DNA of 64,000 bases from Pseudomonas sp. GR 6-02. GTDB taxonomy: Bacteria > Pseudomonadota > Gammaproteobacteria > Pseudomonadales > Pseudomonadaceae. Shown here piece by piece: positions 20,241-32,680 of the stretch. The stretch spans positions 5,279,001 to 5,343,000 of the forward strand of contig NZ_CP011567.1 of NCBI RefSeq assembly GCF_001655615.1, read 5' to 3'. Made by a program: the position numbers and the translations under genes. Under the pieces are notes generated by a model that was given only the letters and a program-made list of their open reading frames with translations, was not told where the DNA came from and searched no databases. Within the stretch, counting starts at the first letter, position 1; each line of letters begins with the position of its first letter.

Positions 20241-20462
20241 TCAGGAATCGGATTTGGAAGGCAACATCCAGATCAGCCCACTCGACTTCGCCCGCTCATG
20301 ACACAACCCCAGCACCTTGCGCCGCTCCTCGTTGTCCATCCGGCTCCAGCGGGTGATCTCTTCCACCGTGCGTTGACACCCGGTGCAAATGTCATCCTCA
20401 TCCAGCGCACAAATGTTCACGCACGGCGACGGGACCGGTCGCTCACGTTCAGGTGTGCTCAT
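20241..20462 (-). CDS. DUF1289 domain protein
   Basis: 73 residues with four cysteines in the family pattern ([21 protein letters not shown]), which looks like a small metal or cluster site, followed by the conserved [17 protein letters not shown]. The function is not known. Its start overlaps the stop of the gamma-carbonic-anhydrase-like gene by 4 bp (ATGA), so the two are translated in tandem. Confidence 0.88.
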   Translation of the reverse strand: MSTPERERPVPSPCVNICALDEDDICTGCQRTVEEITRWSRMDNEERRKVLGLCHERAKSSGLIWMLPSKSDS

Positions 20463-20983
20463 TGTTCCTGCTCGACCAGATCGCGGGCATAACGCTGCGA
20501 GTTGTGCACATAGTGCGCGGCGCTGGCTTCGAGCATCTTCTTCTGCGGCTCGGTCAGTTCGCGTACCACCTTGCCCGGCGAGCCCATGACCAGCGAGCCG
20601 TCCGGAATTTCCTTGCCTTCACCGATCAGCGAGTTGGCGCCGATGATGCAGTTCTTGCCGATTTTCGCGCCGTTGAGGATCACTGCGTTGATGCCGATCA
20701 GACTGTAATCGCCCACCGTGCAGCCGTGGAGCATGGCATTGTGACCGATGGTCACGCCGGTGCCGATGGTCAGCGGATAGCCCATGTCGGTGTGCATCAC
20801 GGTGCCGTCCTGCACGTTGCTGTTCTTGCCGATCAGGATCAATTCGTTGTCGCCACGCAACACGGCGTTGAACCAGACGTTGGCGCCCTCTTCCAGTTTG
20901 ACCTTGCCCACCAGCACGGCATTGGGTGCGACCCAGCTCTGCGGGTGGGTCTCGACGCGGGCGTCGCCCAGGCGGTATTTCAT
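20459..20983 (-). CDS. Gamma-class carbonic anhydrase-like hexapeptide protein
   Basis: 174 residues from the ATG at 20983 (GAGGACAACAAG just before it); an ATG ten codons upstream is weaker. Left-handed beta-helix with hexapeptide repeats and the three histidines expected for the zinc site ([23 protein letters not shown]). Relatives such as YrdA and PaaY are either carbonic anhydrases or thioesterase-like; activity cannot be fixed from sequence. Overlaps the DUF1289 gene downstream. Confidence 0.9.
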   Translation of the reverse strand: MKYRLGDARVETHPQSWVAPNAVLVGKVKLEEGANVWFNAVLRGDNELILIGKNSNVQDGTVMHTDMGYPLTIGTGVTIGHNAMLHGCTVGDYSLIGINAVILNGAKIGKNCIIGANSLIGEGKEIPDGSLVMGSPGKVVRELTEPQKKMLEASAAHYVHNSQRYARDLVEQEQ

Positions 20984-21051
20984 CTTGTTGTCCTCACGAC
21001 CAGGCTGGCTCACTAGCGAAAAGCAGGATTCACGCCATACGAGCGATGGCT

Positions 21052-21651
21052 TCAGGTGTTGATAAAACTCTTGGGCGGTTGATGCAGGCTGATTTTCGCG
21101 TCATAGAGCAGGTTGATCAACTCGACGATCATGATCGCCGTCAACCCCCAGATCTTGTACTCGCCATAACGATAGCTCGGCACGTACCAACTGTGGCCCT
21201 GATAGTCGATGCGGTGGGTGTGCTCGCGCGGGTCCTTGCGGAAGAATTCCAGAGGCACGCTGAACACTGCGGCGATCTCGGCATCGTTGGCCAGGTATTC
21301 GACGAAATCCGGAATCACGCCGACATAGGGCGTGACCTTGATGCCGTGCAGGGAGATCAGCGGGCTCAGTGGGCCGATCACTTCGACCAGCCCCGGCGGC
21401 AGGCCGATTTCTTCTTCGGCCTCGCGCAGAGCGGTAAAGATCAGATCAGGGTCTTCAGGGTCGCGTCGACCGCCGGGAAAAGCGACTTCACCGCCATGGG
21501 TCGAGAGCCCGCTGGCGCGAAGGGTCAGGACCAGTTCAGGTTCGTCACTGCGCGTGATGGGCACCAATACCGCGGCTTCGGGGAAACGTCGGTCGGTTTC
21601 CAGCGTACGCGGTGTGTGATTGCTTACCCGGTGCAGTAGCTCGTCCAGCAT
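21052..21651 (-). CDS. CoA pyrophosphatase (Nudix, NudL-like)
   Basis: 199 residues. Nudix box [20 protein letters not shown] followed by EEIGL, with the upstream [18 protein letters not shown] typical of the CoA-hydrolysing UPF0035 group. It splits CoA to 4'-phosphopantetheine and ADP. Convergent with nothing; divergent from the next Nudix gene. Confidence 0.92.
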   Translation of the reverse strand: MLDELLHRVSNHTPRTLETDRRFPEAAVLVPITRSDEPELVLTLRASGLSTHGGEVAFPGGRRDPEDPDLIFTALREAEEEIGLPPGLVEVIGPLSPLISLHGIKVTPYVGVIPDFVEYLANDAEIAAVFSVPLEFFRKDPREHTHRIDYQGHSWYVPSYRYGEYKIWGLTAIMIVELINLLYDAKISLHQPPKSFINT

Positions 21652-21797
21652 GAGTCTTCTCGATCTGTGCCTTACCCTGCATCATGCACCAATCGCACCG
21701 GCCGCCCAACCCCCGAAAAGCCTCATGTCGCGAAACGACAACTTGCCGACCGACACCGCTGCACGCCAAGATAGGCGCAGCATTCAGGAACCCAAGC

Positions 21798-22349
21798 ATG
21801 AAATATTGCAGTCAATGCGGCAACCCGGTAACCCAGCGCATTCCCGAAGGCGATTCGCGCCTGCGTTTTGTCTGCGACAGCTGTCATACCATTCATTACC
21901 AGAACCCCAATATCGTCGCCGGTTGCGTGCCGACCTGGGGTTCGAAGGTATTGCTGTGCCGTCGCGCCATCGAGCCACGGCTCGGTTATTGGACCCTGCC
22001 CGCCGGTTTCATGGAAAACGGTGAGACCATCGAACAGGCCGCCATTCGCGAGACCGCCGAAGAAGCTTGCGCCCGGGTACGCAACCTGAGCATCTATACG
22101 CTGATCGATGTGCCGCACATCAGTCAGGTGCATGTGTTCTTTCGCGCCGAGCTTGTGGATCTGGATTTTCGCGCAGGCCCCGAGAGCCTGGAAGTGCAGC
22201 TGTTCGAAGAGGCCGATATTCCTTGGGGCGAACTGGCTTTCCGCACGGTGGGCCGTACATTAGAATGCTTCTTCGCTGACCGGCGGGCCGAGGTCTACCC
22301 CGTGCGGTCCGAATCGATCCCGCCACTCGCTCAGCCTGCCATCATCTAA
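21798..22349 (+). CDS. Nudix hydrolase with N-terminal zinc ribbon
   Basis: 183 residues from the ATG at 21798, chosen because the zinc ribbon begins at once (MKYCSQCGNPV, then VCDSC about 25 residues later). Nudix box GFMENGETIEQAAIRETAEE. It resembles the ribbon-bearing part of NudC (NADH pyrophosphatase) but is shorter, lacking the NudC N-terminal domain; substrates in this subgroup include ADP-ribose or NADH. The upstream 38 codons of open frame have no family match. Confidence 0.88.
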   Translation: MKYCSQCGNPVTQRIPEGDSRLRFVCDSCHTIHYQNPNIVAGCVPTWGSKVLLCRRAIEPRLGYWTLPAGFMENGETIEQAAIRETAEEACARVRNLSIYTLIDVPHISQVHVFFRAELVDLDFRAGPESLEVQLFEEADIPWGELAFRTVGRTLECFFADRRAEVYPVRSESIPPLAQPAII

Positions 22350-22415
22350 GCACTTGTTAGTAAAAAACCATCTATAAATAAAATAGTCGCGACACCTCTT
22401 AGGGATATCGTTTCA

Positions 22416-22919
22416 ATGCGCTGGTTGCTTGCCCTGTTTTGCTTATCGTTCGTCGCAGTCTCCCAGGCTTCCGTCGCGGCCGCCCCGGACGGCAAAGTCA
22501 TCGAAAAAGTTCTGGTTCTCAAATCTGCCCATCAGTTGCAGTTGATCAACGACGGCAAGCCGTTCAAGACCTATCGCATTTCCCTGGGCAAACGCCCCAT
22601 CGGCCCAAAACTGATGGAAGGTGATAAACGCACCCCCGAAGGCCTTTACTGGCTGGACTGGCGCAAGACCAGCGAACGTTTCAACCTGGCGATGCACATC
22701 TCCTACCCCAACATCAGCGACTCGGCCCGCGCCCGGCGCGAAGGCGTCGAGCCTGGCGGCATGATCATGATCCACGGTACCCCGGACACCGAAGACAATC
22801 CGGAAGACTTGTTCCACACGCTGGACTGGACCGATGGCTGCATCGCCATGCGCAACATGGACATGCGTGAAGTCTGGGGTCTGGTACCGGACGGCACGAT
22901 GATCGAAATCCGCCCGTAA
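22416..22919 (+). CDS. L,D-transpeptidase (YkuD domain)
   Basis: 167 residues: signal peptide MRWLLALFCLSFVAVSQA then a YkuD domain. Catalytic pair H120 (IMIHGTPD) and C142 (TDGCIAMRN). Such periplasmic enzymes make 3-3 peptidoglycan crosslinks or attach lipoproteins; this minimal form lacks LysM or PG-binding domains. Followed by a terminator at 23053. Confidence 0.93.
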   Translation: MRWLLALFCLSFVAVSQASVAAAPDGKVIEKVLVLKSAHQLQLINDGKPFKTYRISLGKRPIGPKLMEGDKRTPEGLYWLDWRKTSERFNLAMHISYPNISDSARARREGVEPGGMIMIHGTPDTEDNPEDLFHTLDWTDGCIAMRNMDMREVWGLVPDGTMIEIRP

Positions 22920-22927
22920 CTTCCCCC

Positions 22928-22966
22928 CATAATGATCACTCCCACGCAGAGCGTGGGAATGATCAA
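22928..22966. repeat. Palindromic repeat CCCACGC-AGA-GCGTGGG
   Basis: CCCACGCAGAGCGTGGG in the gap after the L,D-transpeptidase gene, flanked by TGATCA-like arms (ATGATCACT and ATGATCA). This short palindrome recurs widely in Pseudomonas genomes as far as I remember. Confidence 0.6.
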
Positions 22967-23052
22967 GTGTGTTCTGGCTGCTACCTTCGGTCGGCTTCGA
23001 AAAAATAGATCAGAAGATCACGGATCAGGTCAGAGGTTAAATCCCGAGCAAT

Positions 23053-23084
23053 AAAAAACCCGCTGAAGAATCAGCGGGTTTCTC
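23053..23084. terminator. Bidirectional terminator between L,D-transpeptidase and NIF3-like genes
   Basis: AAAAAACCCGCTGAAGAATC / AGCGGGTTTCT: stem AACCCGCTGA / TCAGCGGGTT with a 4-base loop. A-rich on one side and T-rich on the other, as expected between convergent genes. Confidence 0.85.
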
Positions 23085-23102
23085 ATTGCAGCGGCCAGAG
23101 AA

Positions 23103-23414
23103 TCAAAAATCCTCTAACCGCCATACCTCGTAAGCCGGCGTCTCATAGGGATGGCTCTCTTTCAGAGCCACCACCACCGCCCGGATCAACTCATCGCTGA
23201 CCACAAGCTCAACCTTCCATTCCTCAACCTGCTCGACCTGCCCAGCCTCGCCAATGAACGGCTGACTGCCCTCCAGCGGACGAAACTGACCCAAGCCAAA
23301 CACCTGCCACGCACAGTGATCATAAGCCCCGATCCGCCCGCCACCGGCGGCGAATACAGCGCTTTTGACCACTTCAACATGACTGGCCGGAACAAAAAAG
23401 CAGAGCTTGTACAC
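23103..23414 (-). CDS. YqfO/NIF3-domain small protein
   Basis: 103 residues, corresponding to the insert domain of NIF3/YqfO-type proteins (PII-like fold) standing alone: start YKLCFFVPASHVEVVKSAVFAAGGG, YDHCAWQV, GQFRP and the end HPYETPAYEVWRLED. Function unknown; the PII-like shape suggests binding of a small ligand or metal. It lies 19 bp downstream of purL and may be on the same transcript. Confidence 0.85.
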   Translation of the reverse strand: MYKLCFFVPASHVEVVKSAVFAAGGGRIGAYDHCAWQVFGLGQFRPLEGSQPFIGEAGQVEQVEEWKVELVVSDELIRAVVVALKESHPYETPAYEVWRLEDF

Positions 23415-23433
23415 GGCAATCAGCTCCCCGCTC

Positions 23434-26400
23434 TTAGTTCACCCAGACGCGAGCGTTACGGAACATACGCATCCAAGGTGCGTCTTCGTTCCAGTCTTCC
23501 GAACGCCACGAGTTCTGCACCGCGCGGAACACACGCTCCGGGTGCGGCATCATGATGGTCACGCGACCGTCGCGGCTGGTCAAACCGGTGATACCGCGCG
23601 GCGAGCCGTTCGGGTTGGCCGGGTATTTCTCGGTGACCTTGCCGTGGTTGTCGACGAAACGCATTGCCACGCAACCCGACAGATCGGCTTGCAGCAAGGC
23701 TTCTTCGCTGGCGAATTCGGCATGGCCTTCACCGTGGGCGATGGCGATCGGCATGCGCGAACCGGCCATGCCCTGCAGGAAGATCGAGTTCGACTCCTGG
23801 ATCTGAACCATGGCCACGCGGGCTTCGAACTGCTCGGAACGGTTACGCACGAAGTGCGGCCAGAACTCGCTGCCCGGGATCAGTTCGTGCAGGTTGGACA
23901 TCATCTGGCAACCGTTGCACACGCCGAGGGTGAAGCTGTCGGTACGTTCGAAGAAGCCCTGGAAGGCATCGCGAGCGCGACTGTTGAACAGCGCGGACTT
24001 GGCCCAGCCTTCGCCGGCCCCCAGTACGTCGCCGTAGGAGAAACCGCCGCAAGCGACCATGCCCTTGAAGTCGTTCAGGTCGACACGGCCAGCCAGGATG
24101 TCGCTCATGTGCACGTCGATCGCGTTGAAACCGGCACGGTCGAACGCGGCCGCCATTTCCACCTGACCGTTGACGCCCTGCTCACGCAGCACGGCAACCT
24201 GTGGGCGAATGCCTTTCTTGATGTAAGGCGCGGCGACGTCCTGGTTGACGTCATAGCTGAGCTTGACGCTCAGGCCCGGGTTGTCTTCTTCCAGCAGCAC
24301 GTCGAACTCTTGTTCGGCGCAGTCGGCGTTATCACGCAGACGCTGGATCTGGTAGCTGGTTTCAGCCCACTGACGTTGCAGCAGACGACGCTGACCTTCG
24401 AATACGGTATCGCCGTTAAACGTGATGCTGATCTCGCCGTTGTTCATCGGCTGACCGATCACCGATACGCAGTCGCCCAGGCCAGCAGCGCTGAACTGCG
24501 CGAGGATATCCGCGGTGGCGTCCTGGCGAACCTGAATCACGGCGCCCAGTTCTTCGTTGAACAGGATCGCGGCGATATCGGCGGAAGTCTCTGCCAGACC
24601 GTCGAGGTTCAGGCTCAGGCCACAGTGGCCGGCAAACGCCATTTCCACCACGCTGGTCAGCAGACCACCGTCGGAACGGTCGTGGTAAGCCAGCAGGTGA
24701 CCGTCGGCGTTGAGGCCCTGGATCACTGCGAAGAAGGCTTTCAGGTCTTCGGCGTCATCGACGTCCGGTGCCTGTTTGCCGAGCTTGCCGTGAACCTGAG
24801 CGAGGATCGAGGCACCCATGCGGTTCTGGCCGCGACCGAGGTCGATCAGGATCAGGTCGGTTGTGCCCTTGTCCATGCGCAGTTGCGGGGTCAGGGTCTG
24901 ACGGATGTCAGCCACTGGCGCGAAACCGGTCACGATCAGCGACATCGGCGAAGTGACAGCCTTATCGACACCTTCGTCGTTCCAGCGAGTGGCCATGGAC
25001 ATGGAGTCCTTGCCCACCGGGATGGTGATGCCCAGCTCAGGGCACAGTTCCATGCCGACCGCTTTCACGGTGTCATACAGACGTGCGTCTTCACCTGGGT
25101 GACCGGCAGCGGACATCCAGTTCGCCGACAGTTTGATGTCGGAGATCTTGGCGATGCGCGAGGCGGCGATGTTGGTCAGGGTTTCGCCGATGGCCATGCG
25201 GCCCGACGCCGGAGCGTCCAGCAGGGCCAGCGGAGTGCGCTCGCCCATGGCCATGGCTTCACCGGTATAAACGTCGAAGCTGGTGGCGGTAACGGCAACG
25301 TCGGCCACCGGAACCTGCCACGGGCCGACCATCTGGTCACGGGCCACGAGGCCGGTGATGGTGCGGTCGCCGATGGTGATCAGGAAGCTTTTGCTGGCCA
25401 CGGCCGGGTGATGCAGGACGCGCTCGACGCAGTTGGCGATGTCGAGGGTCGACGGATCGAAATCGTCGCCCAGCTCGTTTTCACGAACCACCGAACGGTG
25501 CATACGCGGGGCTTTGCCCAGCAGCACTTCGAGCGGCATATCCACCGGGCTGTTGCCGAAGTGGCTGTCGGTCACGGTCAGTTGCGGCTCGGCAGTGGCT
25601 TCGCCGACTACCGCGAATGGGCAACGCTCACGCTCGCAGATCGCCTTGAAGCGTTCGAAGTCCGCCGGGCCGACTGCCAGAACGTAGCGTTCCTGGGATT
25701 CGTTACTCCAGATTTCGTGCGGGGCCATGCCCGGCTCGTCGTTTGGAATGTTGCGCAGTTCGAAACGGCCACCACGGTCGCCATCGTTGACCAGTTCCGG
25801 GAAGGCGTTGGACAGACCGCCCGCGCCGACGTCGTGGATGAAGCTGATCGGGTTTTTGTCGCCCAGTTGCCAGCAACGGTCGATGACTTCCTGGCAACGA
25901 CGCTCCATCTCGGGGTTTTCACGTTGTACGGAAGCGAAGTCCAGGTCTGCCGAGCTGGTGCCGGTGGCCATGGAGGAAGCCGCGCCGCCACCCAGACCGA
26001 TCAGCATCGCCGGGCCGCCAAGCACGATCAGCTTGGAGCCAACGACGATTTCGCCTTTCTTGACGTGTTCTTCACGGATGTTGCCCATGCCGCCAGCCAG
26101 CATGATCGGCTTGTGGTAACCGCGAACTTCATCGCCATGGGGCGTGGTGATCGACTGTTCGAAGGTACGGAAGTAGCCGGTCAGCGCCGGACGGCCGAAT
26201 TCGTTGTTGAATGCAGCGCCGCCCAACGGGCCTTCGATCATGATGTCCAGCGCGGTAACGATGCGCTCGGGCTTGCCGTATGGCACTTCCCACGGCTGTT
26301 CGAAGCCCGGGATCTGCAGGTTCGACACGGTGAAACCGGTCAGGCCAGCCTTTGGCTTCGCGCCACGACCGGTGGCGCCTTCGTCGCGAATCTCGCCGCC

Positions 26401-27330
26401 GCTACCGGTGGATGCGCCCGGGAACGGGGCAATCGCGGTCGGGTGGTTGTGCGTTTCGACTTTCATCAGAATGTGCACCGGTTCCTGCACCGCGCCGTAC
26501 TGGCGGGTTTCAGGGTCCGGGAAGAAACGACCGGCCACGGAACCGACGATGACCGAGGCGTTGTCCTTATAAGCCGACAGAACACCTTCGCTGTGCATCT
26601 GGTAGGTGTTCTTGATCATGCCGAACAGGCTTTTTTCCTGGCTCTGACCGTCGATATCCCAACTGGCGTTGAAGATCTTGTGACGGCAGTGCTCGGAGTT
26701 CGCCTGGGCGAACATCATCAGTTCGATGTCGTGCGGGTTGCGCTTCAAACCAAGGAAGGCGTTGACCAGGTAGTCGATTTCGTCTTCGGCCAGGGCCAGG
26801 CCCAGCTCGGTGTTGGCTTTTTCCAGCGCGGCGCGGCCGCCACCCAGCACATCGATCGCGGTCAGGGGCTTGGGTTCGGCGTGGCTGAACAGGCCGGAGG
26901 CTTGTTCGAGGTTGCCCAGCACAATCTGGGTCATGCGGTCGTGCAGCGCGTCTGCGATCAGCTGCGCTTCGGCGTCGCTGAACTGGCCGGCGACGTAAAA
27001 CGCAATGCCGCGTTCCAGGCGCTGGATCTTGGTCAGGCCGCAGTTGCGAGCGATATCGCTGGCTTTACTGGACCACGGCGAAATGGTGCCGAAACGCGGC
27101 AATACCAGGAACAGACGACCAGTGGGCTCTTGTACCGGAACGCTAGGGCCGTACTTCAGAAGGCGCGCGAGCACCTGCTGTTCGTCGCCGGTCAGGACGC
27201 CGGTAACTTCGGCGAAGTGAGCGAATTCAGCATACAAGCCGCTGACAGCTGGAACCTTCTGGCTCAGTTGCTCAAGGAGTTTGCTGTGGCGAAAGGCAGA
27301 AAGGGCAGGAGCGCCGCGCAGGATCAACAT
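23434..27330 (-). CDS. purL: Phosphoribosylformylglycinamidine synthase PurL
   Basis: 1298 residues, the large single-chain form of gammaproteobacteria. N-terminal domain and FGAM synthase halves ([62 protein letters not shown]) and a C-terminal glutamine amidotransferase with its nucleophile Cys in [12 protein letters not shown] and the His in AHGEGH. It converts FGAR to FGAM with glutamine and ATP. Divergent from mltF; a TAGAAT box at 27373-27378 (minus) may belong to its promoter. Confidence 0.98.
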   Translation of the reverse strand: MLILRGAPALSAFRHSKLLEQLSQKVPAVSGLYAEFAHFAEVTGVLTGDEQQVLARLLKYGPSVPVQEPTGRLFLVLPRFGTISPWSSKASDIARNCGLTKIQRLERGIAFYVAGQFSDAEAQLIADALHDRMTQIVLGNLEQASGLFSHAEPKPLTAIDVLGGGRAALEKANTELGLALAEDEIDYLVNAFLGLKRNPHDIELMMFAQANSEHCRHKIFNASWDIDGQSQEKSLFGMIKNTYQMHSEGVLSAYKDNASVIVGSVAGRFFPDPETRQYGAVQEPVHILMKVETHNHPTAIAPFPGASTGSGGEIRDEGATGRGAKPKAGLTGFTVSNLQIPGFEQPWEVPYGKPERIVTALDIMIEGPLGGAAFNNEFGRPALTGYFRTFEQSITTPHGDEVRGYHKPIMLAGGMGNIREEHVKKGEIVVGSKLIVLGGPAMLIGLGGGAASSMATGTSSADLDFASVQRENPEMERRCQEVIDRCWQLGDKNPISFIHDVGAGGLSNAFPELVNDGDRGGRFELRNIPNDEPGMAPHEIWSNESQERYVLAVGPADFERFKAICERERCPFAVVGEATAEPQLTVTDSHFGNSPVDMPLEVLLGKAPRMHRSVVRENELGDDFDPSTLDIANCVERVLHHPAVASKSFLITIGDRTITGLVARDQMVGPWQVPVADVAVTATSFDVYTGEAMAMGERTPLALLDAPASGRMAIGETLTNIAASRIAKISDIKLSANWMSAAGHPGEDARLYDTVKAVGMELCPELGITIPVGKDSMSMATRWNDEGVDKAVTSPMSLIVTGFAPVADIRQTLTPQLRMDKGTTDLILIDLGRGQNRMGASILAQVHGKLGKQAPDVDDAEDLKAFFAVIQGLNADGHLLAYHDRSDGGLLTSVVEMAFAGHCGLSLNLDGLAETSADIAAILFNEELGAVIQVRQDATADILAQFSAAGLGDCVSVIGQPMNNGEISITFNGDTVFEGQRRLLQRQWAETSYQIQRLRDNADCAEQEFDVLLEEDNPGLSVKLSYDVNQDVAAPYIKKGIRPQVAVLREQGVNGQVEMAAAFDRAGFNAIDVHMSDILAGRVDLNDFKGMVACGGFSYGDVLGAGEGWAKSALFNSRARDAFQGFFERTDSFTLGVCNGCQMMSNLHELIPGSEFWPHFVRNRSEQFEARVAMVQIQESNSIFLQGMAGSRMPIAIAHGEGHAEFASEEALLQADLSGCVAMRFVDNHGKVTEKYPANPNGSPRGITGLTSRDGRVTIMMPHPERVFRAVQNSWRSEDWNEDAPWMRMFRNARVWVN

Positions 27331-27379
27331 CTTCGGGACAGCCTCGGGAAGGGGTGTGCTTTGAGGCCGTGCATTCTAG

Positions 27380-29065
<1,686 letters not shown>

Positions 29066-29086
29066 ATTATTGTTGTCTCCGATGAC

Positions 29087-29181
29087 GCCTTCGCGGGCAA
29101 GCACCGCCCCTACAGGTTTGCGTCGAACACACAATTGCGTATCGACACGAAACTGTAGGGGCGGTGCTTGCCCGCGAAGGC
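29087..29181. repeat. Inverted REP pair between mltF and pdxJ
   Basis: Perfect 29-bp inverted repeat: 29087-29115 and 29153-29181, with a 37-bp spacer. The unit reads CTGTAGGGGCGGTGCTTGCC then CGCGAAGGC, a sister of the GTAGGAGCGAGG family; the GTAGGGG ends face inward. It separates two convergent genes. Confidence 0.9.
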
Positions 29182-29194
29182 AGCACCGCCGATC

Positions 29195-29941
<747 letters not shown>

Positions 29942-29991
29942 GGAAGCGCTCCTGAAGAAGGGGGAAGTTCGGTGCACAGCATACGGGGAGA

Positions 29992-30681
29992 CTACGGCTT
30001 TCGAAACAACTCACGACTAACCAATGGACGCCCACCCAAGTGAACGGCCAACGCCTGACGCATCAAGCGCTTGGCGGCGGACAGCGCACCGGGCGCGGAC
30101 CAGTCGGCATCGGCCATGGCCAGCAGTTCGGTACCGTTGAACAGGCCTGGTTGCAACAAGTAAACCCGCTCAAGACCCGCATCCACCTGCAAGCGGTAGA
30201 GACCGTCCGGCGCAATGGGGTCGCCATGGATGTCGGTATTCAGCGCGAAGCCATAACCGAGATCATCGAGCAGTCGCCATTCGAAGGAGCGCAGTAATGG
30301 TTCCAGTGGTCGACCTTCGGCCAGGGCAAGCAAGGTCGCGGCGTAGTGATCGAAAACCGCGGGATGAGGATCTTCGGCGGGCAGCAAGCGGATCAGCAAT
30401 TCGTTGAGGTAGAGACCACTGAACAGCGCTTCGCCATTGAGCCAGGTGGAAACGCCGGCGCTTTCCATGCGGCCGACATTCTTCAGTTCGCCCCGGCCAC
30501 GGAACTCGACTTCCAGCGGCACGAACGGCCGCGCCAACGTCCCGGCCTTGCCCCGCGCACTGCGCAACACCGCCCGCAGCCGACCTTGCGGCGTGAGGAA
30601 ATCCACCAGCGCACTGCTTTCGCGGTAGGCGCGGGAATGGAGCACGTAGGCGGGTTGGCCGATGGGCGGGCTGGATGACAT
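29992..30681 (-). CDS. recO: DNA repair protein RecO
   Basis: 229 residues from the ATG at 30681. N-terminal OB fold ([40 protein letters not shown]) and a helical C-terminal domain. The zinc cysteines found in some RecO proteins are missing, as is usual in Pseudomonas. It loads RecA with RecR on SSB-coated gaps. Separated from era by a 230-bp REPIN-containing gap. Confidence 0.94.
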   Translation of the reverse strand: MSSSPPIGQPAYVLHSRAYRESSALVDFLTPQGRLRAVLRSARGKAGTLARPFVPLEVEFRGRGELKNVGRMESAGVSTWLNGEALFSGLYLNELLIRLLPAEDPHPAVFDHYAATLLALAEGRPLEPLLRSFEWRLLDDLGYGFALNTDIHGDPIAPDGLYRLQVDAGLERVYLLQPGLFNGTELLAMADADWSAPGALSAAKRLMRQALAVHLGGRPLVSRELFRKP

Positions 30682-30708
30682 CAGTTTCCGAATCTCTGGA
30701 GATCCACT

Positions 30709-30868
30709 GTGGCGAGGGAGCTTGTCGGAACGCCGCACCGTCCCGCTGGACTGCGAAGCGGCCCCAAAACCATGCACCTCAGTGTTTCAGGTAAAACCGC
30801 GATGCCAGGATTTACGACTGCTTCGCCCGGGCGCGGATCGGCCGAACGGGAGCAAGCTCCCTCGCCAC
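30709..30868. repeat. Partly decayed REPIN between era and recO
   Basis: Left unit starts at 30709 with GTGGCGAGGGAGCTTG but then diverges (TCGGAACGCC). Right unit is intact at 30845-30868 (AACGGGAGCAAGCTCCCTCG followed by CCAC). The inner TGCGAAGCGG/ACTGCTTCGCC pair is recognisable. It interrupts the era-recO spacing, so the two genes may be separately regulated. Confidence 0.8.
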
Positions 30869-30911
30869 AAAAGCTCGCTCCTACAATTGAATCGATGTGC
30901 TGCTGGACGAT

Positions 30912-31814
30912 TTACAGGTCGCCGTAACCCAGCGAACGCAAGGCGCGCTCGTCGTCAGACCAGCCACCTTTCACCTTGACCCACAGATTGAGCATGATCT
31001 TGGAGTCGAACAGCAGCTCCATGTCCTTGCGCGCTTCGGTGCCGATGCGCTTGATGCGCTCGCCCTTGTCGCCAATGATGATTTTCTTCTGACCGTCACG
31101 TTCAACGAGGATCAAAGCGTGAATGTGCAGGGTTTTGCCCTGCTGCTTGAACTCTTCGATTTCCACGGTGATCTGGTACGGCAGCTCGGCGCCCATCTGA
31201 CGCATGATTTTTTCGCGTACCAGTTCCGCCGCAAGGAAGCGGCTGCTGCGGTCGGTGATCTGATCTTCCGGGAAGAAGTGATCGTTTTCCGGCAGGTGCT
31301 CGGCGATCACTCGCTCCAGCGTGTCAAGGTTGTGCCCGTGCTGGGCCGAGATCGGCATGATCTGCGCGTTCGGCAGCTGTTCCTGCAACCAGGTCAGGTG
31401 CGGCATCAGCTCGGATTTGTCTTCGATGCGGTCGGTCTTGTTCAGCGCCACGATCAGCGGACCGGTCACGTACTGAACGCGCTCGAGGACCATCTGGTCT
31501 TCGTCGGTCCACTTGGTACGGTCAACCACGAAGATCACCACGTCGACGTCTTTCAACGCCGCCGAAGCGGTCTTGTTCATGTAACGGTTCAGGGCCTTTT
31601 CGCCGCCCTTGTGCATACCCGGGGTGTCGACGTAGATCGCCTGAACGTCGCCTTCGGTCTTGATGCCCAGCATGTTGTGGCGGGTGGTCTGCGGCTTGCG
31701 TGAGGTGATCGCCAGTTTCTGACCCAGAATGTGGTTCAGCAGCGTGGACTTGCCCACGTTGGGACGGCCGACGATGGCAACATAGCCACAGCGAGTTGCG
31801 GTTGAATCAGTCAT
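30912..31814 (-). CDS. era: Ribosome-assembly GTPase Era
   Basis: 300 residues from the ATG at 31814, which overlaps the end of rnc by 8 bp. G domain ([19 protein letters not shown]) then a KH domain ([36 protein letters not shown]). It binds the 3' end of 16S rRNA during 30S maturation. The rnc-era overlap is the conserved arrangement. Confidence 0.97.
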   Translation of the reverse strand: MTDSTATRCGYVAIVGRPNVGKSTLLNHILGQKLAITSRKPQTTRHNMLGIKTEGDVQAIYVDTPGMHKGGEKALNRYMNKTASAALKDVDVVIFVVDRTKWTDEDQMVLERVQYVTGPLIVALNKTDRIEDKSELMPHLTWLQEQLPNAQIMPISAQHGHNLDTLERVIAEHLPENDHFFPEDQITDRSSRFLAAELVREKIMRQMGAELPYQITVEIEEFKQQGKTLHIHALILVERDGQKKIIIGDKGERIKRIGTEARKDMELLFDSKIMLNLWVKVKGGWSDDERALRSLGYGDL

Positions 31815-32496
31815 TGCCATTCTCCACACCCAGGGCAATCAGTGCTGCGGCGGCCGCTACCTGTTCGGCAATACGACGACTCACACCCTGACCTCGGCTT
31901 TTTTCATTCAGTAAGATGATTTCACATTCGACGAAGAACGTCCGGCAATGCGGCTCACCCTGGATATCCACCACTTCGTAACGCGGCAGCTCACAACCAC
32001 GGGACTGCAGGAATTCCTGCAGGCGGGTTTTCGGATCTTTGTTGGTGTCGACCAGCGTCAGGCCTTCGAACTCTCCGGCCAGCCAGGCCAGCACGCGTTC
32101 GCGCGCCACCTCCATGCCGGCGTCCAGATAGATCGCACCGATCAGCGCTTCGAGGGCATCGGCCAGAATCGACTCGCGACGGAAACCGCCGCTTTTCAAT
32201 TCGCCGGAGCCCAGGCGCAGGTATTCACCCAGGTCGAAACCACGAGCCAGTACGGCCAGGGTCTCACCTTTCACCAGGCGTGCGCGCAAACGCGACAACT
32301 GGCCTTCACGGGCCAGCGGGAAGCGATCGAACAGCGCCTCGCCGGCGACGAAATTGAGGATGGCATCGCCGAGGAATTCCAGGCGTTCGTTGTTGCGCCC
32401 GGCAAAACTGCGGTGAGTCAGGGCCAGGACCATCAGTTCCTGATCCTTGAAGGTGTAACCGAGCTGACGCTCGAGACGGCTTAAGGAGACGCTCAC
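31807..32496 (-). CDS. rnc: Ribonuclease III
   Basis: 229 residues from a GTG start at 32496. Signature motif [11 protein letters not shown] and [15 protein letters not shown] in the endonuclease domain, then a double-stranded RNA-binding domain ([41 protein letters not shown]). It cuts double-stranded RNA in rRNA and mRNA processing. Its GTG overlaps the stop of a 39-codon ORF upstream. Confidence 0.97.
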   Translation of the reverse strand: MSVSLSRLERQLGYTFKDQELMVLALTHRSFAGRNNERLEFLGDAILNFVAGEALFDRFPLAREGQLSRLRARLVKGETLAVLARGFDLGEYLRLGSGELKSGGFRRESILADALEALIGAIYLDAGMEVARERVLAWLAGEFEGLTLVDTNKDPKTRLQEFLQSRGCELPRYEVVDIQGEPHCRTFFVECEIILLNEKSRGQGVSRRIAEQVAAAAALIALGVENGND

Positions 32497-32612
32497 GGTT
32501 TACCCACGCTGAGTTCGTGGTTGGATTCCACCGCCAGGGCCTTGATGCGGCGCAGGCTTGGGACAATTAACGCTGTGTTCAAAAATAACGTCCTGAATAT
32601 CGTTGTTTTCAT
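32493..32612 (-). pseudogene. 39-codon ORF between lepB and rnc; possible remnant of the DUF4845 gene
   Basis: ATG at 32612 (AGGAG almost touching it) to a TGA that overlaps the rnc GTG by two bases. The 39-residue product begins MKTTIFRTLFLNTALIVPS and ends NHELSVGKP. In other pseudomonads a DUF4845 membrane protein of about 120-130 residues stands at this place; here only 184 bp separate lepB and rnc. The short ORF may be a deletion scar that keeps translation coupled to rnc, or a real leader peptide. It is not recognisable as any known domain. Confidence 0.45.
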
Positions 32613-32651
32613 GCTCCTGTCGCCGATTGTGCCGACTCCAGAAATGCATTC

Positions 32652-32672
32652 GGCGCTGTGTTCAACAGCGCC
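32652..32672 (-). other. Hairpin in the lepB-rnc gap
   Basis: Perfect 8-bp stem GGCGCTGT / ACAGCGCC with a 5-nt loop, 9 bp after the lepB stop. No T-tract follows, so it is not a classical terminator. The E. coli rnc leader has hairpins cut by RNase III itself; this one is in a similar place but is short for that role. Confidence 0.6.
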
Positions 32673-32680
32673 GTGTGTGA

